The notes below the pieces were generated by a model, which worked only from the letters and a program-made list of their open reading frames with translations, ran no database searches and had not been told where the DNA came from. This document shows, piece by piece, positions 44,924-54,313 of a stretch of 64,000 nucleotides of DNA (positions within the stretch are counted from its first letter, which is position 1; the number at the start of each line of letters is the position of its first letter). Origin of the DNA: Bacteroidota bacterium (GTDB taxonomy: Bacteria; Bacteroidota; Bacteroidia; Sphingobacteriales; Sphingobacteriaceae); the NCBI GenBank assembly GCA_023450085.1, contig JAEXHI010000034.1, positions 72,010-136,009 of the forward strand, given 5' to 3'. Made by a program: the position numbers and the translations under genes.

Positions 44924-45571
44924 TTACGCAATCACATAGCCTAGCATATAGCCATCATCCGTCTTAAAATAATTTACACTGAGCTCTTTGGTTCCTTCTG
45001 GCAAATCAACTACCGCCGTAAGCTCTCCTTCGTCTCTTAATTTAAAAGGCTTGATATGGATATCTCTTTTGAACTCCAACTCTTTACGACCATGCCATTT
45101 ATAGATAGCTTCTTTGGCACACCAACAAACGTACAAACCATTAATATTATCGCCAATTTGCTTTTGGGCAAGTTCTATATCTGATAAAAACTTATGTCTA
45201 ATCAGCTTGATTTTATGCTTAATGATCTCCATATCCAACCCTACTTTTTTTTGTGGATCTCTACTGATCATCACTGCGGCATAATCATAAGAATGGCTTA
45301 AAGAGATATGGTAGTCGTAGTTTACCAAGTAAGGTTTTCCTTGATCATCCATTTGGCAATCGATATATTCCTTGGTATCCAACATGGTCCTAAGTAACAA
45401 ACGCGTACTTAACCACTGTAGCGCCCTCTTGTCACTCTTAAACGAATCGATAATTTCAAGTTCGTGCTGTTTTAATTGTAGACCAGCCATCAGTTGATCA
45501 TGGCTCTCTTCAATTTTCCATACGGCGAGTTCGGTATGGGCATCAATTTTTAAATCAAAAACTACGGGCAT
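44924..45571 (-). CDS. 4'-phosphopantetheinyl transferase superfamily protein
   Basis: A 215-residue Sfp/AcpT-type enzyme that attaches the phosphopantetheine arm of CoA to carrier proteins. Key motifs: ISLSHSYDYAAV, VGLDMEII (metal-binding Asp and Glu), and WCAKEAIYKWHG. It lies 8 bases before lipB. Its natural carrier protein is not encoded here. Confidence 0.9.
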   Translation of the reverse strand: MPVVFDLKIDAHTELAVWKIEESHDQLMAGLQLKQHELEIIDSFKSDKRALQWLSTRLLLRTMLDTKEYIDCQMDDQGKPYLVNYDYHISLSHSYDYAAVMISRDPQKKVGLDMEIIKHKIKLIRHKFLSDIELAQKQIGDNINGLYVCWCAKEAIYKWHGRKELEFKRDIHIKPFKLRDEGELTAVVDLPEGTKELSVNYFKTDDGYMLGYVIA

Positions 45572-45592
45572 CCTCTATTTAGAAAATCAATA

Positions 45593-45600
45593 CAAAAGTA
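45593..45600 (-). promoter_or_regulatory. Putative -7 box of the phosphopantetheinyl transferase gene
   Basis: On the minus strand TACTTTTG matches TAnnTTTG and lies 21 bases before the start codon. Confidence 0.5.
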
Positions 45601-45639
45601 TCTTAAATTAATCATAATTTAGACCAAAAAACTTTAAAA

Positions 45640-46176
45640 ATGATATTATCAGACAAACGGATACTTGAGGAGATAGACAAAGGCACCATTATTATAGAAC
45701 CTTTTAAGCCAGAATGTTTGGGCACCAATTCATATGATGTGCATTTGGGAAAGTACTTGGCTACCTACAAGGACCGTGTTTTAGATGCAAAAGCTCATAA
45801 TAAAATAGAACATTTTGAAATTCCGAAGGAAGGTTTTGTACTTCAACCAGGAACTTTATACTTAGGTGTAACGGTAGAATATACAGAAACTCATGGCCAT
45901 GTGCCTTTTTTAGAAGGTAAAAGCAGTACAGGTCGCTTAGGGATTGATATACATGCTACTGCAGGCAAGGGGGATGTTGGATTTTGCAACACTTGGACTT
46001 TAGAAATTTCATGTGTGCAACCGGTAAGAATTTATGCAGGCATGCCTATTGGCCAACTCATTTATTTTGTTGTAGAGGGGCAAATAGAGAACATGTATAA
46101 CACTAAAAACAGCGCTAAATACAACAATAAAACCACTCGCCCTGTAGAAAGCATGATGTGGAAAAATAATTTCTAA
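45640..46176 (+). CDS. dcd: dCTP deaminase
   Basis: Deaminates dCTP to dUTP, feeding thymidylate synthesis. The 178-residue protein shows the trimeric dUTPase-like fold motifs: SYDVHLGKYL, EGKSSTGRLGIDIHATAGKGDVGFC (read as two parts, with the catalytic Glu in NTWTLEIS), and QLIYFVVEG. Divergent from the phosphopantetheinyl transferase gene; a terminator follows. Confidence 0.95.
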   Translation: MILSDKRILEEIDKGTIIIEPFKPECLGTNSYDVHLGKYLATYKDRVLDAKAHNKIEHFEIPKEGFVLQPGTLYLGVTVEYTETHGHVPFLEGKSSTGRLGIDIHATAGKGDVGFCNTWTLEISCVQPVRIYAGMPIGQLIYFVVEGQIENMYNTKNSAKYNNKTTRPVESMMWKNNF

Positions 46177-46188
46177 GCCAATTTTGAA

Positions 46189-46239
46189 CCTTGTAACTAA
46201 AATAATAGTCTATAGTTTGTTACAAGGCTAGCTTTTTTT
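46189..46239 (+). terminator. dcd terminator
   Basis: Inverted repeat CCTTGTAAC (46189-46197) and GTTACAAGG (46219-46227), with seven T at 46233-46239. Confidence 0.8.
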
Positions 46240-46362
46240 GTATCTTGAGTTACGATAAACATCAATAGATCAACACAAAAGAGGAAGCTCTAACACCAAT
46301 GAACCAATATAGCGTAAGGAAGCTTTCATGGGTTTCTTTACCTTTTAAATGAAAATATCCCA

Positions 46363-49053
46363 ATGAAAATTAAACTCCTAACGCTAGGCATCGCTCTTTT
46401 AAGCATCATTAGTACTTCTTCAGTTCGGGCTCAAGATGCTAATTTTAGTAATTTCCTTAAAAAATTAGACGAAACCACAAGCGAGCAAGCACAAGAAAAA
46501 GTATACCTGCATTTAGACAAACCTTATTATGCCGTAGGTGATGACATTTGGTTCAAGGCTTATACCATCAACGCAAAAACGGGGCTACCATCAACTATTA
46601 GCGGATTGTTGTATGTTGAGTTAATCAATGAGAAAGATTCGGTAACCAAACAACTTAAATTACCGATGAAAAGCGGTATTACTTGGGGAGATTTTAAGCT
46701 AATTGATACATTGAGGGAGGGAAATTATCGTATTAGGGCTTATACACAGTGGATGAGGAATGCAGGACCAGAGTTCTATTTTGATAAAACAATCAAGATT
46801 GGAAATTCGTGGGCAAACAAAGTATTTACCAAATCCAACAATGTACTTACCACAGAAAACAACCAGCAAAAAATAAGTACAACTATACAGTTCTCAGATA
46901 AACAAAATTTACCATATACCAACTGCCCAGTAAACTACGAAGTAAAGCTTGGTCAAAAAACCATAGAAAGAGGTAAAGGGGTTACGAATAGCCAAGGTGA
47001 AATTATCATAGAAGCGACCAACAAGCAACCAGATGTTTTAAAAAGTGGTTCTATTATAGCCAATATCACACTCCCCAACAAACAAGTAATCAGTAAGGAA
47101 ATCCCATTGAAAACCACTTCAAAAGATTTTGATGTGCAGTTTTTCCCTGAAGGAGGCAAATTGGTGGAAGGCCTACCAAATAAAGTTGGTATTAAAGCGA
47201 TCAATAGCAATGGTTTAGGAGAGCTCACAAAAGGAGTGATTGTTACCACTGATGGCACTGAAATATCTCAATTTGAAACCAACAAATTAGGTATGGGGTC
47301 TTTCTTTCTAAATCCTATTGCAGGCCAGCCTTACAAAGCCAACCTTAGTTTTGCAGATGGCTCGAAAAAGACAGTTGACCTCCCTACAGCAGCAAAAAGT
47401 GGTTTGGTCCTTTCGGTATCCAACATTGATAGTGCAAAAATGTCTATCAAAGTGTATATCTCTGAAGATTTGGTAAACAAAGAAGAATACAATTTAATTG
47501 CACAACATAATGGTGTAACCTACTTTTCTACCAAAATAGCTTCCACTAAACAGGTGGTTGCACTTACGGTTCCTAAAGACAGCCTGCCGTCGGGAATTGT
47601 ACAAATTTCTTTATTATCTTCTACGTTTGCTCCACTAAACGAACGCATTGTATTTGTTAACAACTTAAAAGATAAAATCGAAATTACGCCAGAGACTTTA
47701 AAGCCAAGCTACGGCAAACGAACAAAGGTAGATTTGTCATTAGCAGCTTCGAATGAACATAAACCTGTACAGGGAAGCTTTTCCGTGTCGGTTACCAATA
47801 CTTCAGCGGTTAAACCAGATCCAGAAAATGAGACCAATATCCTCACAAAGCTTTTACTTACTTCGGACTTGGTGGGCTATGTAGAAAAACCCAATTATTA
47901 TTTTCTAAACAATGACAGAAACACTCGATATGATTTAGATAACCTTTTACTTACCCAAGGCTGGAGAAAAATCAACTGGAAGCAAATAGCTGACGGCACC
48001 CCACCTGTTGCTAAATACCCTATAGAAAAAAGGCTGCAAATTAGTGGAACGGTTACCAAAGGAGGAAAACCAGTGGCTAAAGGTAAAGTTTCTTTAGTCT
48101 CTTTTTCTGGAGGTTTCTTTATGACCGATACCTTGACAGACGACAAAGGCCGTTTCAATTTCGACAAGATAGAGTTTTTAGATAGCACCAAATTTGTGGT
48201 GCAAGCGAGAACTGATAAGGACAAAAAATTTGTTGACATTGTAATGGATGCTGTTCCAGGTCAGGTAGCCACTAAAAACCCAAATACTGGGGATATTGAG
48301 GTAAATGTAAATCAATCATTAGCATCTTATTTACAAGAAAGCGGCAAGTACTTTGACGACCAGACCAAAAGAGGCTTGTTGAATAGAACTATTTTGTTAG
48401 ATGAGGTGACTATCGTAGAAAAACGTAAACCTACATACAACTCTTCTAATTTGGGTGGCGCCGGCAATGCAGATGCCGTGATTACCTCTAAAGAACTAGA
48501 AACCGCTTTTTCACTTTCACAATATTTACAAGGTAGAATAGCAGGCGTACAAATCAGAAATGGACAAGCCTTTGCTCGTGGCAGTCAGTCGCCAATGTCA
48601 ATTATTGTTGACGGCATGAACTTAGGCGGAGAAGACTTTAATTTAGACGACATAGTAGTACAGGATATTGAAACAGTGGAAATTTTAAAAAGTATTGCTA
48701 ACACAGCTATTTACGGAATGCAAGGCGGAAATGGCGTGATTGTAATCAATACCAAACGTGGTGACGGATTAAGATCTACCAATACCTATACTCCTGGTTT
48801 AATTAATTTTAACCCTAAAGGTTACGCAGTAGTAAGAGAATTTTACTCACCTAAATACGACGTAAAACCAGATAGTAGACCAGATTTACGGACTACCGTT
48901 TTCTGGGAACCTCAAATGACAAGTGATGCAAATGGCAAAGCCAAAATAAGCTATTTCAATACCGATGTACCTGGCGTTTATCGTATTGTTATAGAAGGGA
49001 TCGATATTAATGGAAGTTTGGCTAGAAAAGTGTTGACATATGACGTAAAATAA
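46363..49053 (+). CDS. TonB plug-domain surface protein without barrel (paralogue 1)
   Basis: An 896-residue exported protein. Signal peptide (MKIKLLTLGIALLSIIS...), then a macroglobulin-like MG2 domain (EKVYLHLDKPYYAVGDDIW), several beta-sandwich domains, a carboxypeptidase-regulatory-like domain (~565-640), and a TonB receptor plug-like domain (~690-800: LQGRIAGVQIRNG, IIVDGMNLGG, VEILKSIANTAIYGMQGGNG). No outer-membrane beta-barrel follows; the C-terminus is a short MG-like domain (FWEPQMTSDANGKAKISYF). It is probably a periplasmic or surface protein. A close paralogue starts 7 bases on. Confidence 0.88.
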   Translation: MKIKLLTLGIALLSIISTSSVRAQDANFSNFLKKLDETTSEQAQEKVYLHLDKPYYAVGDDIWFKAYTINAKTGLPSTISGLLYVELINEKDSVTKQLKLPMKSGITWGDFKLIDTLREGNYRIRAYTQWMRNAGPEFYFDKTIKIGNSWANKVFTKSNNVLTTENNQQKISTTIQFSDKQNLPYTNCPVNYEVKLGQKTIERGKGVTNSQGEIIIEATNKQPDVLKSGSIIANITLPNKQVISKEIPLKTTSKDFDVQFFPEGGKLVEGLPNKVGIKAINSNGLGELTKGVIVTTDGTEISQFETNKLGMGSFFLNPIAGQPYKANLSFADGSKKTVDLPTAAKSGLVLSVSNIDSAKMSIKVYISEDLVNKEEYNLIAQHNGVTYFSTKIASTKQVVALTVPKDSLPSGIVQISLLSSTFAPLNERIVFVNNLKDKIEITPETLKPSYGKRTKVDLSLAASNEHKPVQGSFSVSVTNTSAVKPDPENETNILTKLLLTSDLVGYVEKPNYYFLNNDRNTRYDLDNLLLTQGWRKINWKQIADGTPPVAKYPIEKRLQISGTVTKGGKPVAKGKVSLVSFSGGFFMTDTLTDDKGRFNFDKIEFLDSTKFVVQARTDKDKKFVDIVMDAVPGQVATKNPNTGDIEVNVNQSLASYLQESGKYFDDQTKRGLLNRTILLDEVTIVEKRKPTYNSSNLGGAGNADAVITSKELETAFSLSQYLQGRIAGVQIRNGQAFARGSQSPMSIIVDGMNLGGEDFNLDDIVVQDIETVEILKSIANTAIYGMQGGNGVIVINTKRGDGLRSTNTYTPGLINFNPKGYAVVREFYSPKYDVKPDSRPDLRTTVFWEPQMTSDANGKAKISYFNTDVPGVYRIVIEGIDINGSLARKVLTYDVK

Positions 49054-49060
49054 TATAAAA

Positions 49061-51763
49061 ATGCTCAAAAAAATCTTCTTCGCTTTCACGCTGACCATCC
49101 TGTGCAAACCTGCTATTGCCCAGGATGCTGCGCTGACCAATTTCCTGCAAAGATTTGACCAGGAAAGCACTAAACATGCACAGGAAAAAGTCTATCTGCA
49201 TTTGGACAAGCCCTATTACGTGGCCGGAGAAGATATATGGTTTAAAGCCTATGTGGTTAATGCAAAAACAGGACAACTATCCACCATTAGCGGCCTATTG
49301 TATGTAGAGCTAGTTGAGCAGCAGGGTTCAACTGTCCAACAGTTAAAGCTGCCCATTAAAAATGGAATTGCCTGGGGCGACTTCAAGCTCCCCTATTCGA
49401 TTCGGGAAGGCAGCTACAGGGTAAGATCGTATACACAGTGGATGCGAAACGCTGGAGAGAATTTCTTTTTCAATCAAAAAATCGAGGTCATCAATCCCCA
49501 AGAAAATGTAATGCTGGGCAGCATTGAAAAGATTGACACTTCCCCGGAAAGCCCCTCAAACACACGCATCAAAATAAAATTTGCGGATTTAAAGAATAGC
49601 CCCTGCACAAACTGCGCAGTGGAATACAAGATCAAACAAGGGGAATCACAGGTCCATAGTGGAAAGGGCATTACCAATTCAGATGCGATATTGACCATTG
49701 ATATACCAAAAAAACTACAAAGCGAGCTAATTCTAGCGAGCATTACCCTTCCCAGCAAACAGGTTGCAAATGCCAGGATCCCCTTCCAGTTATCCGATGA
49801 AAAACTGGACATACAGTTTTTCCCCGAGGGGGGGACCATGATGATGAACGTACCCAACAGAATTGCGGTAAAGGCGATCGCAAGCAACGGAAAAGGATCA
49901 TTTATTAGCGGAACGGTAGAGAACCATTTGGGCACCCAGGTTGCCGATTTTAAAACCAACCACCTGGGAATGGGATCATTCTACGTCACCCCTGCCAAGG
50001 ATGCGGGCTACAGGGCCATCATTAATCATGGGAACAGGACTGATACCCTGCCACTACCGGCCGCTTCCGGAAGTCGCACTGCCCTGGCGGTGGACAACCT
50101 GGATAGCCTGAAGATGAGGATCAGGATCTACAGCTCGGCCGACCTGGCGGATGAAGACAAGTACCTACTGGTCCATCAAAACGGCCTGGTATACTACCAG
50201 ATAAAAGTTCCGCCACTTAACGGAACCCCAGCAACGCTGACCATTCCAAAGGATTCCCTTCCCAACGGCATCGTACAGGTCTCTTTGCTGTCCAACCACT
50301 TCATCCCCCTAAATGAACGTATCGTTTTCATTGACAATACCGGAAATAAAAAAGTAGCATTAAGCATAGGGAACATAAACCCCAGCTACCAAAAAAAGGA
50401 GAATGTCGACCTGTCGGTCTTAGCAACAAACCAAGAAAGACCCGCAAATGGGAGTTTTTCGGTTTCAGTGGCCAGCCTTTCCGTATCCGATGGGCAAAAT
50501 CTCCAGGACAATATCCTGACAGGCCTACTTCTCACATCAGAGATAGCCGGCAACGTGGAAACACCGGGCTATTATTTCTTGAAGAACGACCAGAATACCA
50601 GATATGACCTTGACAACCTGCTCCTATCACAGGGCTGGCGCAGAATAAACTGGAAAAAAATACAAACAGATACGGGCTCCATGGCCTACCCCCCCGAAAA
50701 AACGCTACGGGTTACCGGAAAAGCGGTTAGATCGGGCAAACCGTTGGCCAACTACAGCATCAGCCTTATATCGGTCAACAACGGTTTCTTCGCCACGGAC
50801 ACCCTGACCGATGCCAATGGGAGATTCACCTTCGACAACCTTGATTTTTGGGGCGCCCAAAAGTTCATGGTACAGACCAGCGAGGAAAAAGACAGGGCAT
50901 CTGTAGATATTATCATCGATCCTATCCTCGGACAGGATAAAAGAATTGAAGCAGTGCCTTACACCAGTATCTCCGCACCGCTTAAAAATAACACCTCGCA
51001 ATATACCGACAATACTCCACCAGAAATAGACCCTCAAAAAAATAATATAAAAAGGGACCTACGGCCCGATGTTATTCAGTTAAAGGAAGTAAGTATTGAG
51101 AAGAAACAACCTATTTCAAAATCTTCCAAGCCAACCTATGCCTCCTCTAATATTATTGGGCCCGGTAATGCAGATGCCGTATTTACTTCAGAAGACCTTA
51201 AACATTCTATGTCGCTTATCCAATTCCTACAAGGAAAAGTTGCGAGCGTACATTTTAGGCAGGGCAAAGCCTATTCAAGAGGAAGCAGAGAACCAATGGC
51301 AGTCATCCTTGACAATGTATATTTGGGAGATAGTGAATATTCTTCATCCAGTTTAGATGATGTTTCTATTGACAATATAGAAACCGTAGAAATCCTAAAA
51401 AGTATGGCCAATAGTTCTGTATATGGTGCCTTAGGTGGTGCAGGAGTTATAGTGCTCACTTCAAAAAAAGGAGGTATTGTACATCAGGACAGCCCACCCC
51501 TTCCTGGATTGGTTAATTATAGTACTGAAGGATACAGCGTCAGCAGGGAATTCTACATTCCAAAATACGACGTAAAACCAGATAATAAACCTGATGGCAG
51601 AACTACCGTTTTCTGGGAACCCAACCTAATTACAGACAAGGATGGAAGAGCAAAGATCAGCTATTTAAACACCGATACCCCAGGCACCTATAGTATCATT
51701 ATTGAAGGCATTGACGTAAATGGGAATCTCGCCAGAAAAGTATTGACCTACGAAGTAAAATAA
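49061..51763 (+). CDS. TonB plug-domain surface protein without barrel (paralogue 2, mosaic)
   Basis: A 900-residue paralogue of the gene just upstream, with the same domain order: signal peptide, MG2 (EKVYLHLDKPYYVAGEDIW), beta domains, regulatory-like domain (~550-625), plug-like domain (~705-810) and the same C-terminal domain. It begins 7 bases after its neighbour. Its first ~660 codons are much richer in G and C than any neighbour, while the last ~240 codons have local composition and are very close to paralogue 1 in DNA, e.g. around 51568-51630. This suggests a mosaic gene formed by recombination. Function unknown. Confidence 0.88.
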   Translation: MLKKIFFAFTLTILCKPAIAQDAALTNFLQRFDQESTKHAQEKVYLHLDKPYYVAGEDIWFKAYVVNAKTGQLSTISGLLYVELVEQQGSTVQQLKLPIKNGIAWGDFKLPYSIREGSYRVRSYTQWMRNAGENFFFNQKIEVINPQENVMLGSIEKIDTSPESPSNTRIKIKFADLKNSPCTNCAVEYKIKQGESQVHSGKGITNSDAILTIDIPKKLQSELILASITLPSKQVANARIPFQLSDEKLDIQFFPEGGTMMMNVPNRIAVKAIASNGKGSFISGTVENHLGTQVADFKTNHLGMGSFYVTPAKDAGYRAIINHGNRTDTLPLPAASGSRTALAVDNLDSLKMRIRIYSSADLADEDKYLLVHQNGLVYYQIKVPPLNGTPATLTIPKDSLPNGIVQVSLLSNHFIPLNERIVFIDNTGNKKVALSIGNINPSYQKKENVDLSVLATNQERPANGSFSVSVASLSVSDGQNLQDNILTGLLLTSEIAGNVETPGYYFLKNDQNTRYDLDNLLLSQGWRRINWKKIQTDTGSMAYPPEKTLRVTGKAVRSGKPLANYSISLISVNNGFFATDTLTDANGRFTFDNLDFWGAQKFMVQTSEEKDRASVDIIIDPILGQDKRIEAVPYTSISAPLKNNTSQYTDNTPPEIDPQKNNIKRDLRPDVIQLKEVSIEKKQPISKSSKPTYASSNIIGPGNADAVFTSEDLKHSMSLIQFLQGKVASVHFRQGKAYSRGSREPMAVILDNVYLGDSEYSSSSLDDVSIDNIETVEILKSMANSSVYGALGGAGVIVLTSKKGGIVHQDSPPLPGLVNYSTEGYSVSREFYIPKYDVKPDNKPDGRTTVFWEPNLITDKDGRAKISYLNTDTPGTYSIIIEGIDVNGNLARKVLTYEVK

Positions 51764-51789
51764 TTTTATGCTTGCATAATAAATTCGAA

Positions 51790-51830
51790 CCTCTTAGCTT
51801 TATAAAAATATAAATGTAAAAGCTAAGAGG
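51790..51830 (+). promoter_or_regulatory. Hairpin covering the ribosome site of the isomerase gene
   Basis: A perfect 12-base inverted repeat, CCTCTTAGCTTT (51790-51801) and AAAGCTAAGAGG (51819-51830). The 3' arm holds the AGAGG that would bind the ribosome and ends one base before the ATG at 51832. It could be a terminator of the upstream gene or hide the start site. Confidence 0.55.
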
Positions 51831-51831
51831 A

Positions 51832-52593
51832 ATGAATACTATTACAACCACGATAAAAGACAGACTTGCGATAATTACCCTAAACCGCGGCAAATCGAAT
51901 TCGTTAAACCGAGAAATGGTTACCGAATTACAAGACATGCTACACAACATCGAAAATGATGACAATATTGGCGGGGTGATGATTACAGGCAAGGAAAATT
52001 TCTTTTCTGCTGGCTTGGACCTAATTGAACTTTATCATTATAACGAGCAGGAAGCACTTAGTTTCTGGCATCTTTTCTTAAATTTTACTGCAAAAATCAC
52101 GGCCTTTAAAAAACCATTGGTTGCGGCTATTAACGGACATAGCCCTGCGGGCGGTTGTGTAATTGCTTTAGCCTGCGATGCTAGGGTAATGGCAGAAGGG
52201 AAATATATCATTGGTCTAAACGAGGTCCCTGTAGGCATTATTGTTCCTGATAGTATTTTTAAATTGTACAGCTTTTGGTTAGGAAATGCCAATGCCTACC
52301 GTAATTTACTAGAAGGCAAACTATTTTCACCTGAAGAAGCATTATCCGTGGGTTTGGTTGACGAAGTGGTAAAACCTGAGAGTATTTTAACTGCTGCCGA
52401 AAGAAAAGTTAGAAAATACATGGCTTTTGAAACCAACACTTGGCAACAAAGTAAACTGAACCTACGCAAAGATTTAATTGCTACAACTAGCGCCGACCAA
52501 AGTGCCGATTTAGAAATCATGCTCAAACAATGGTGGTCTCCAGCTACCAGAGCCATTTTAAAATCATTGGTGGATAGTTTACAGAAAAAGTAA
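51832..52593 (+). CDS. Enoyl-CoA isomerase/hydratase family (ECI1-like)
   Basis: A 253-residue crotonase-fold enzyme. The oxyanion hole segments FFSAGLDLIE and GHSPAGGCVIALACD are present. The motif GLNEVPVGIIVP carries Glu131 in the place used by mitochondrial enoyl-CoA delta isomerase 1, and the rest (LLEGKLFSPEEALSVGLVDEVV) also resembles ECI1. I therefore favour a 3,2-trans-enoyl-CoA isomerase, which moves double bonds into position for beta-oxidation. The neighbouring dienoyl-CoA reductase supports this. A plain enoyl-CoA hydratase is the alternative. Confidence 0.85.
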   Translation: MNTITTTIKDRLAIITLNRGKSNSLNREMVTELQDMLHNIENDDNIGGVMITGKENFFSAGLDLIELYHYNEQEALSFWHLFLNFTAKITAFKKPLVAAINGHSPAGGCVIALACDARVMAEGKYIIGLNEVPVGIIVPDSIFKLYSFWLGNANAYRNLLEGKLFSPEEALSVGLVDEVVKPESILTAAERKVRKYMAFETNTWQQSKLNLRKDLIATTSADQSADLEIMLKQWWSPATRAILKSLVDSLQKK

Positions 52594-52665
52594 TATGCGC
52601 TTTCTCCGCTTATCGCCATATATAAAATATATAAATACGAATATCTAACCACTAAACACAAACAA

Positions 52666-53541
52666 ATGTACAACCAACCCATGTTAAAGGACGATGCCTT
52701 AAAAGGCAAAACCATTGTTGTTACTGGAGGCGGTACAGGCCTAGGCAAGGCCATGGCCACCTACTTTTTAAAATTGGGTGCCAACCTAGTCATCACCAGT
52801 AGAAAAATAGAGGTATTGCAAAAAACCGCTCAGGAAATGGAGAACGAAACTGGCGGCAAGGTTTTGGCTGTACAATGTGATGTAAGAGAATATGAACAAG
52901 TAGAGAATGTACTTGCAGCAACCATATCTAAATTTGGCAACGTAGATGTGTTGGTGAATAATGCTGCAGGAAACTTTATCTCCCCCACCGAACGTTTATC
53001 TGCAAATGCCTTCTCTAGCATTATAGACATTGTTCTGAAAGGAACCGTTAACTGCACCTTAGCTTTTGGCAAACATTGGATCAAGCAGAAACAACCTGCG
53101 AGTGTATTAAACATTGTCACCACTTATGCTTTTACAGGTTCTGCTTATGTAGTTCCCTCTGCATGTGCTAAAGGCGGTGTATTAGCATTAACCCGATCAT
53201 TAGCGGTAGAATGGGGCAAATACGGAATTAGAAGTAATGCCATTGCGCCAGGACCATTTCCAACCAAAGGGGCTTGGGACAGATTGCTGCCAGGCGATTT
53301 AGCGGAGAAATTTGATTTTAAAAATCGGGTGCCTTTAAAACGTGTAGGCGACCATCAGGAACTGGCAAACTTGGCCGCTTTTTTAGTGAGTGATTTCTCT
53401 AACTACATCAACGGGGAAGTGATAACCATTGATGGTGGTGAATGGCTGCAAGGCGCAGGACAAATGAATGGTTTGGAAGCGATCCCCTCTGAAATGTGGG
53501 ACATGCTAGAACAAATGACCAGATCTGCAAAAGGAAGTTAA
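52666..53541 (+). CDS. 2,4-dienoyl-CoA reductase-type SDR enzyme
   Basis: A 291-residue short-chain dehydrogenase resembling mammalian DECR1. The NADP(H) motif is TGGGTGLG; NNAAGNFISP (98-107) holds the family asparagine; the catalytic Tyr154 and Lys169 are spaced 15 apart as in DECR1 rather than in the usual YxxxK. The end, MWDMLEQMTRSAKGS, also matches. It reduces 2,4-dienoyl-CoA to 3-enoyl-CoA in the breakdown of unsaturated fatty acids. It follows the isomerase by 72 bases. A terminator follows. Confidence 0.9.
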   Translation: MYNQPMLKDDALKGKTIVVTGGGTGLGKAMATYFLKLGANLVITSRKIEVLQKTAQEMENETGGKVLAVQCDVREYEQVENVLAATISKFGNVDVLVNNAAGNFISPTERLSANAFSSIIDIVLKGTVNCTLAFGKHWIKQKQPASVLNIVTTYAFTGSAYVVPSACAKGGVLALTRSLAVEWGKYGIRSNAIAPGPFPTKGAWDRLLPGDLAEKFDFKNRVPLKRVGDHQELANLAAFLVSDFSNYINGEVITIDGGEWLQGAGQMNGLEAIPSEMWDMLEQMTRSAKGS

Positions 53542-53547
53542 GCTCAT

Positions 53548-53588
53548 TGAGCAATAAAAAAGCCCCGCAGTGCGGGGCTTTTTTATTG
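53548..53588. terminator. Bidirectional terminator
   Basis: Hairpin gccccgcagtgcggggc with flanking A run on the left and T run on the right, between the reductase gene and the minus-strand small membrane gene. Confidence 0.9.
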
Positions 53589-53590
53589 CT

Positions 53591-53791
53591 TTACTTTTTA
53601 GGCGGACCTTGCCTAAATTCCTTATTTAATTCTTTAATCAATTTTATTTTAAAGAAAAGAAACGCTGCCAATGCAGCAATTAGAAAAATGGCAATTAATG
53701 GACTTTTATTCTCAAAAGCCCAAAAAGCGCCAAGAATACAAAGGATCAATGCCAAGTTGTAAAAGGCATTTAAAAATATTTTCTTTTTCAT
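53591..53791 (-). CDS. Small two-helix membrane protein (DUF6358-like)
   Basis: A 66-residue protein with two helices (FYNLALILCILGAFWAF and IAIFLIAALAAFLFF) and a basic tail ending PPKK. It resembles small Sphingobacteriaceae proteins listed as DUF6358, an assignment I make with caution. It shares a terminator with the reductase gene. Confidence 0.7.
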   Translation of the reverse strand: MKKKIFLNAFYNLALILCILGAFWAFENKSPLIAIFLIAALAAFLFFKIKLIKELNKEFRQGPPKK

Positions 53792-53879
53792 AAAAATGAT
53801 GGATTATCTACGATGGCCTTCGGGTTTGAACTAGAGAACGAATGACACGTTGATCATTTCAAACTCAGTCTTTCAAAAT

Positions 53880-54197
53880 TTAGTACACTGGCATGTTAGG
53901 ATCAAAAGCTTCCTGCCAAGCTAAAATTCCACCTTTAAGGTTGTAAAGGTTATCAAAACCGTGAACCTGCTCCAATTGCATAATAGCAGCAGCACTGCGT
54001 TTGCCGCTACGGCATTGTACAATTACAGGTTTATCTCTATCAATTTTATCAGCCTCAATTAAAATACCTCCCAAGGGGATATTCAAACCATCTAGGTTAG
54101 AGGTTTCATATTCAAAAGTCTCTCTAACGTCAATTAGTTGGAAAGGCTCATTGTTATCTATTTTCTGTTTTAAGTCTTGAACTGTAACTTCTTTCAT
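53880..54197 (-). CDS. Rhodanese-like domain protein
   Basis: A single 105-residue rhodanese domain. The active-site loop is CRSGKRSA, with the catalytic Cys in VQCRSG. LIDVRETFEYE near residues 21-31 is the other family motif. It may move sulfur or simply bind a partner. No neighbour points to a pathway. Confidence 0.92.
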   Translation of the reverse strand: MKEVTVQDLKQKIDNNEPFQLIDVRETFEYETSNLDGLNIPLGGILIEADKIDRDKPVIVQCRSGKRSAAAIMQLEQVHGFDNLYNLKGGILAWQEAFDPNMPVY

Positions 54198-54313
54198 TTT
54201 TTCGTGTTTTGATCAAAGATACGAATTACGTTATTAATTGACACCTGCCAAATTCTTCAATTATATTTTTACTTAGCAATGTATAAATGTTGTTAAAGGC
54301 ACTTTATAAAATA

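Noticed and set aside
49474..49959. 161-residue minus-strand ORF
   Set aside because: Shadow in the GC-rich part of paralogue 2; no start signal and no motif.
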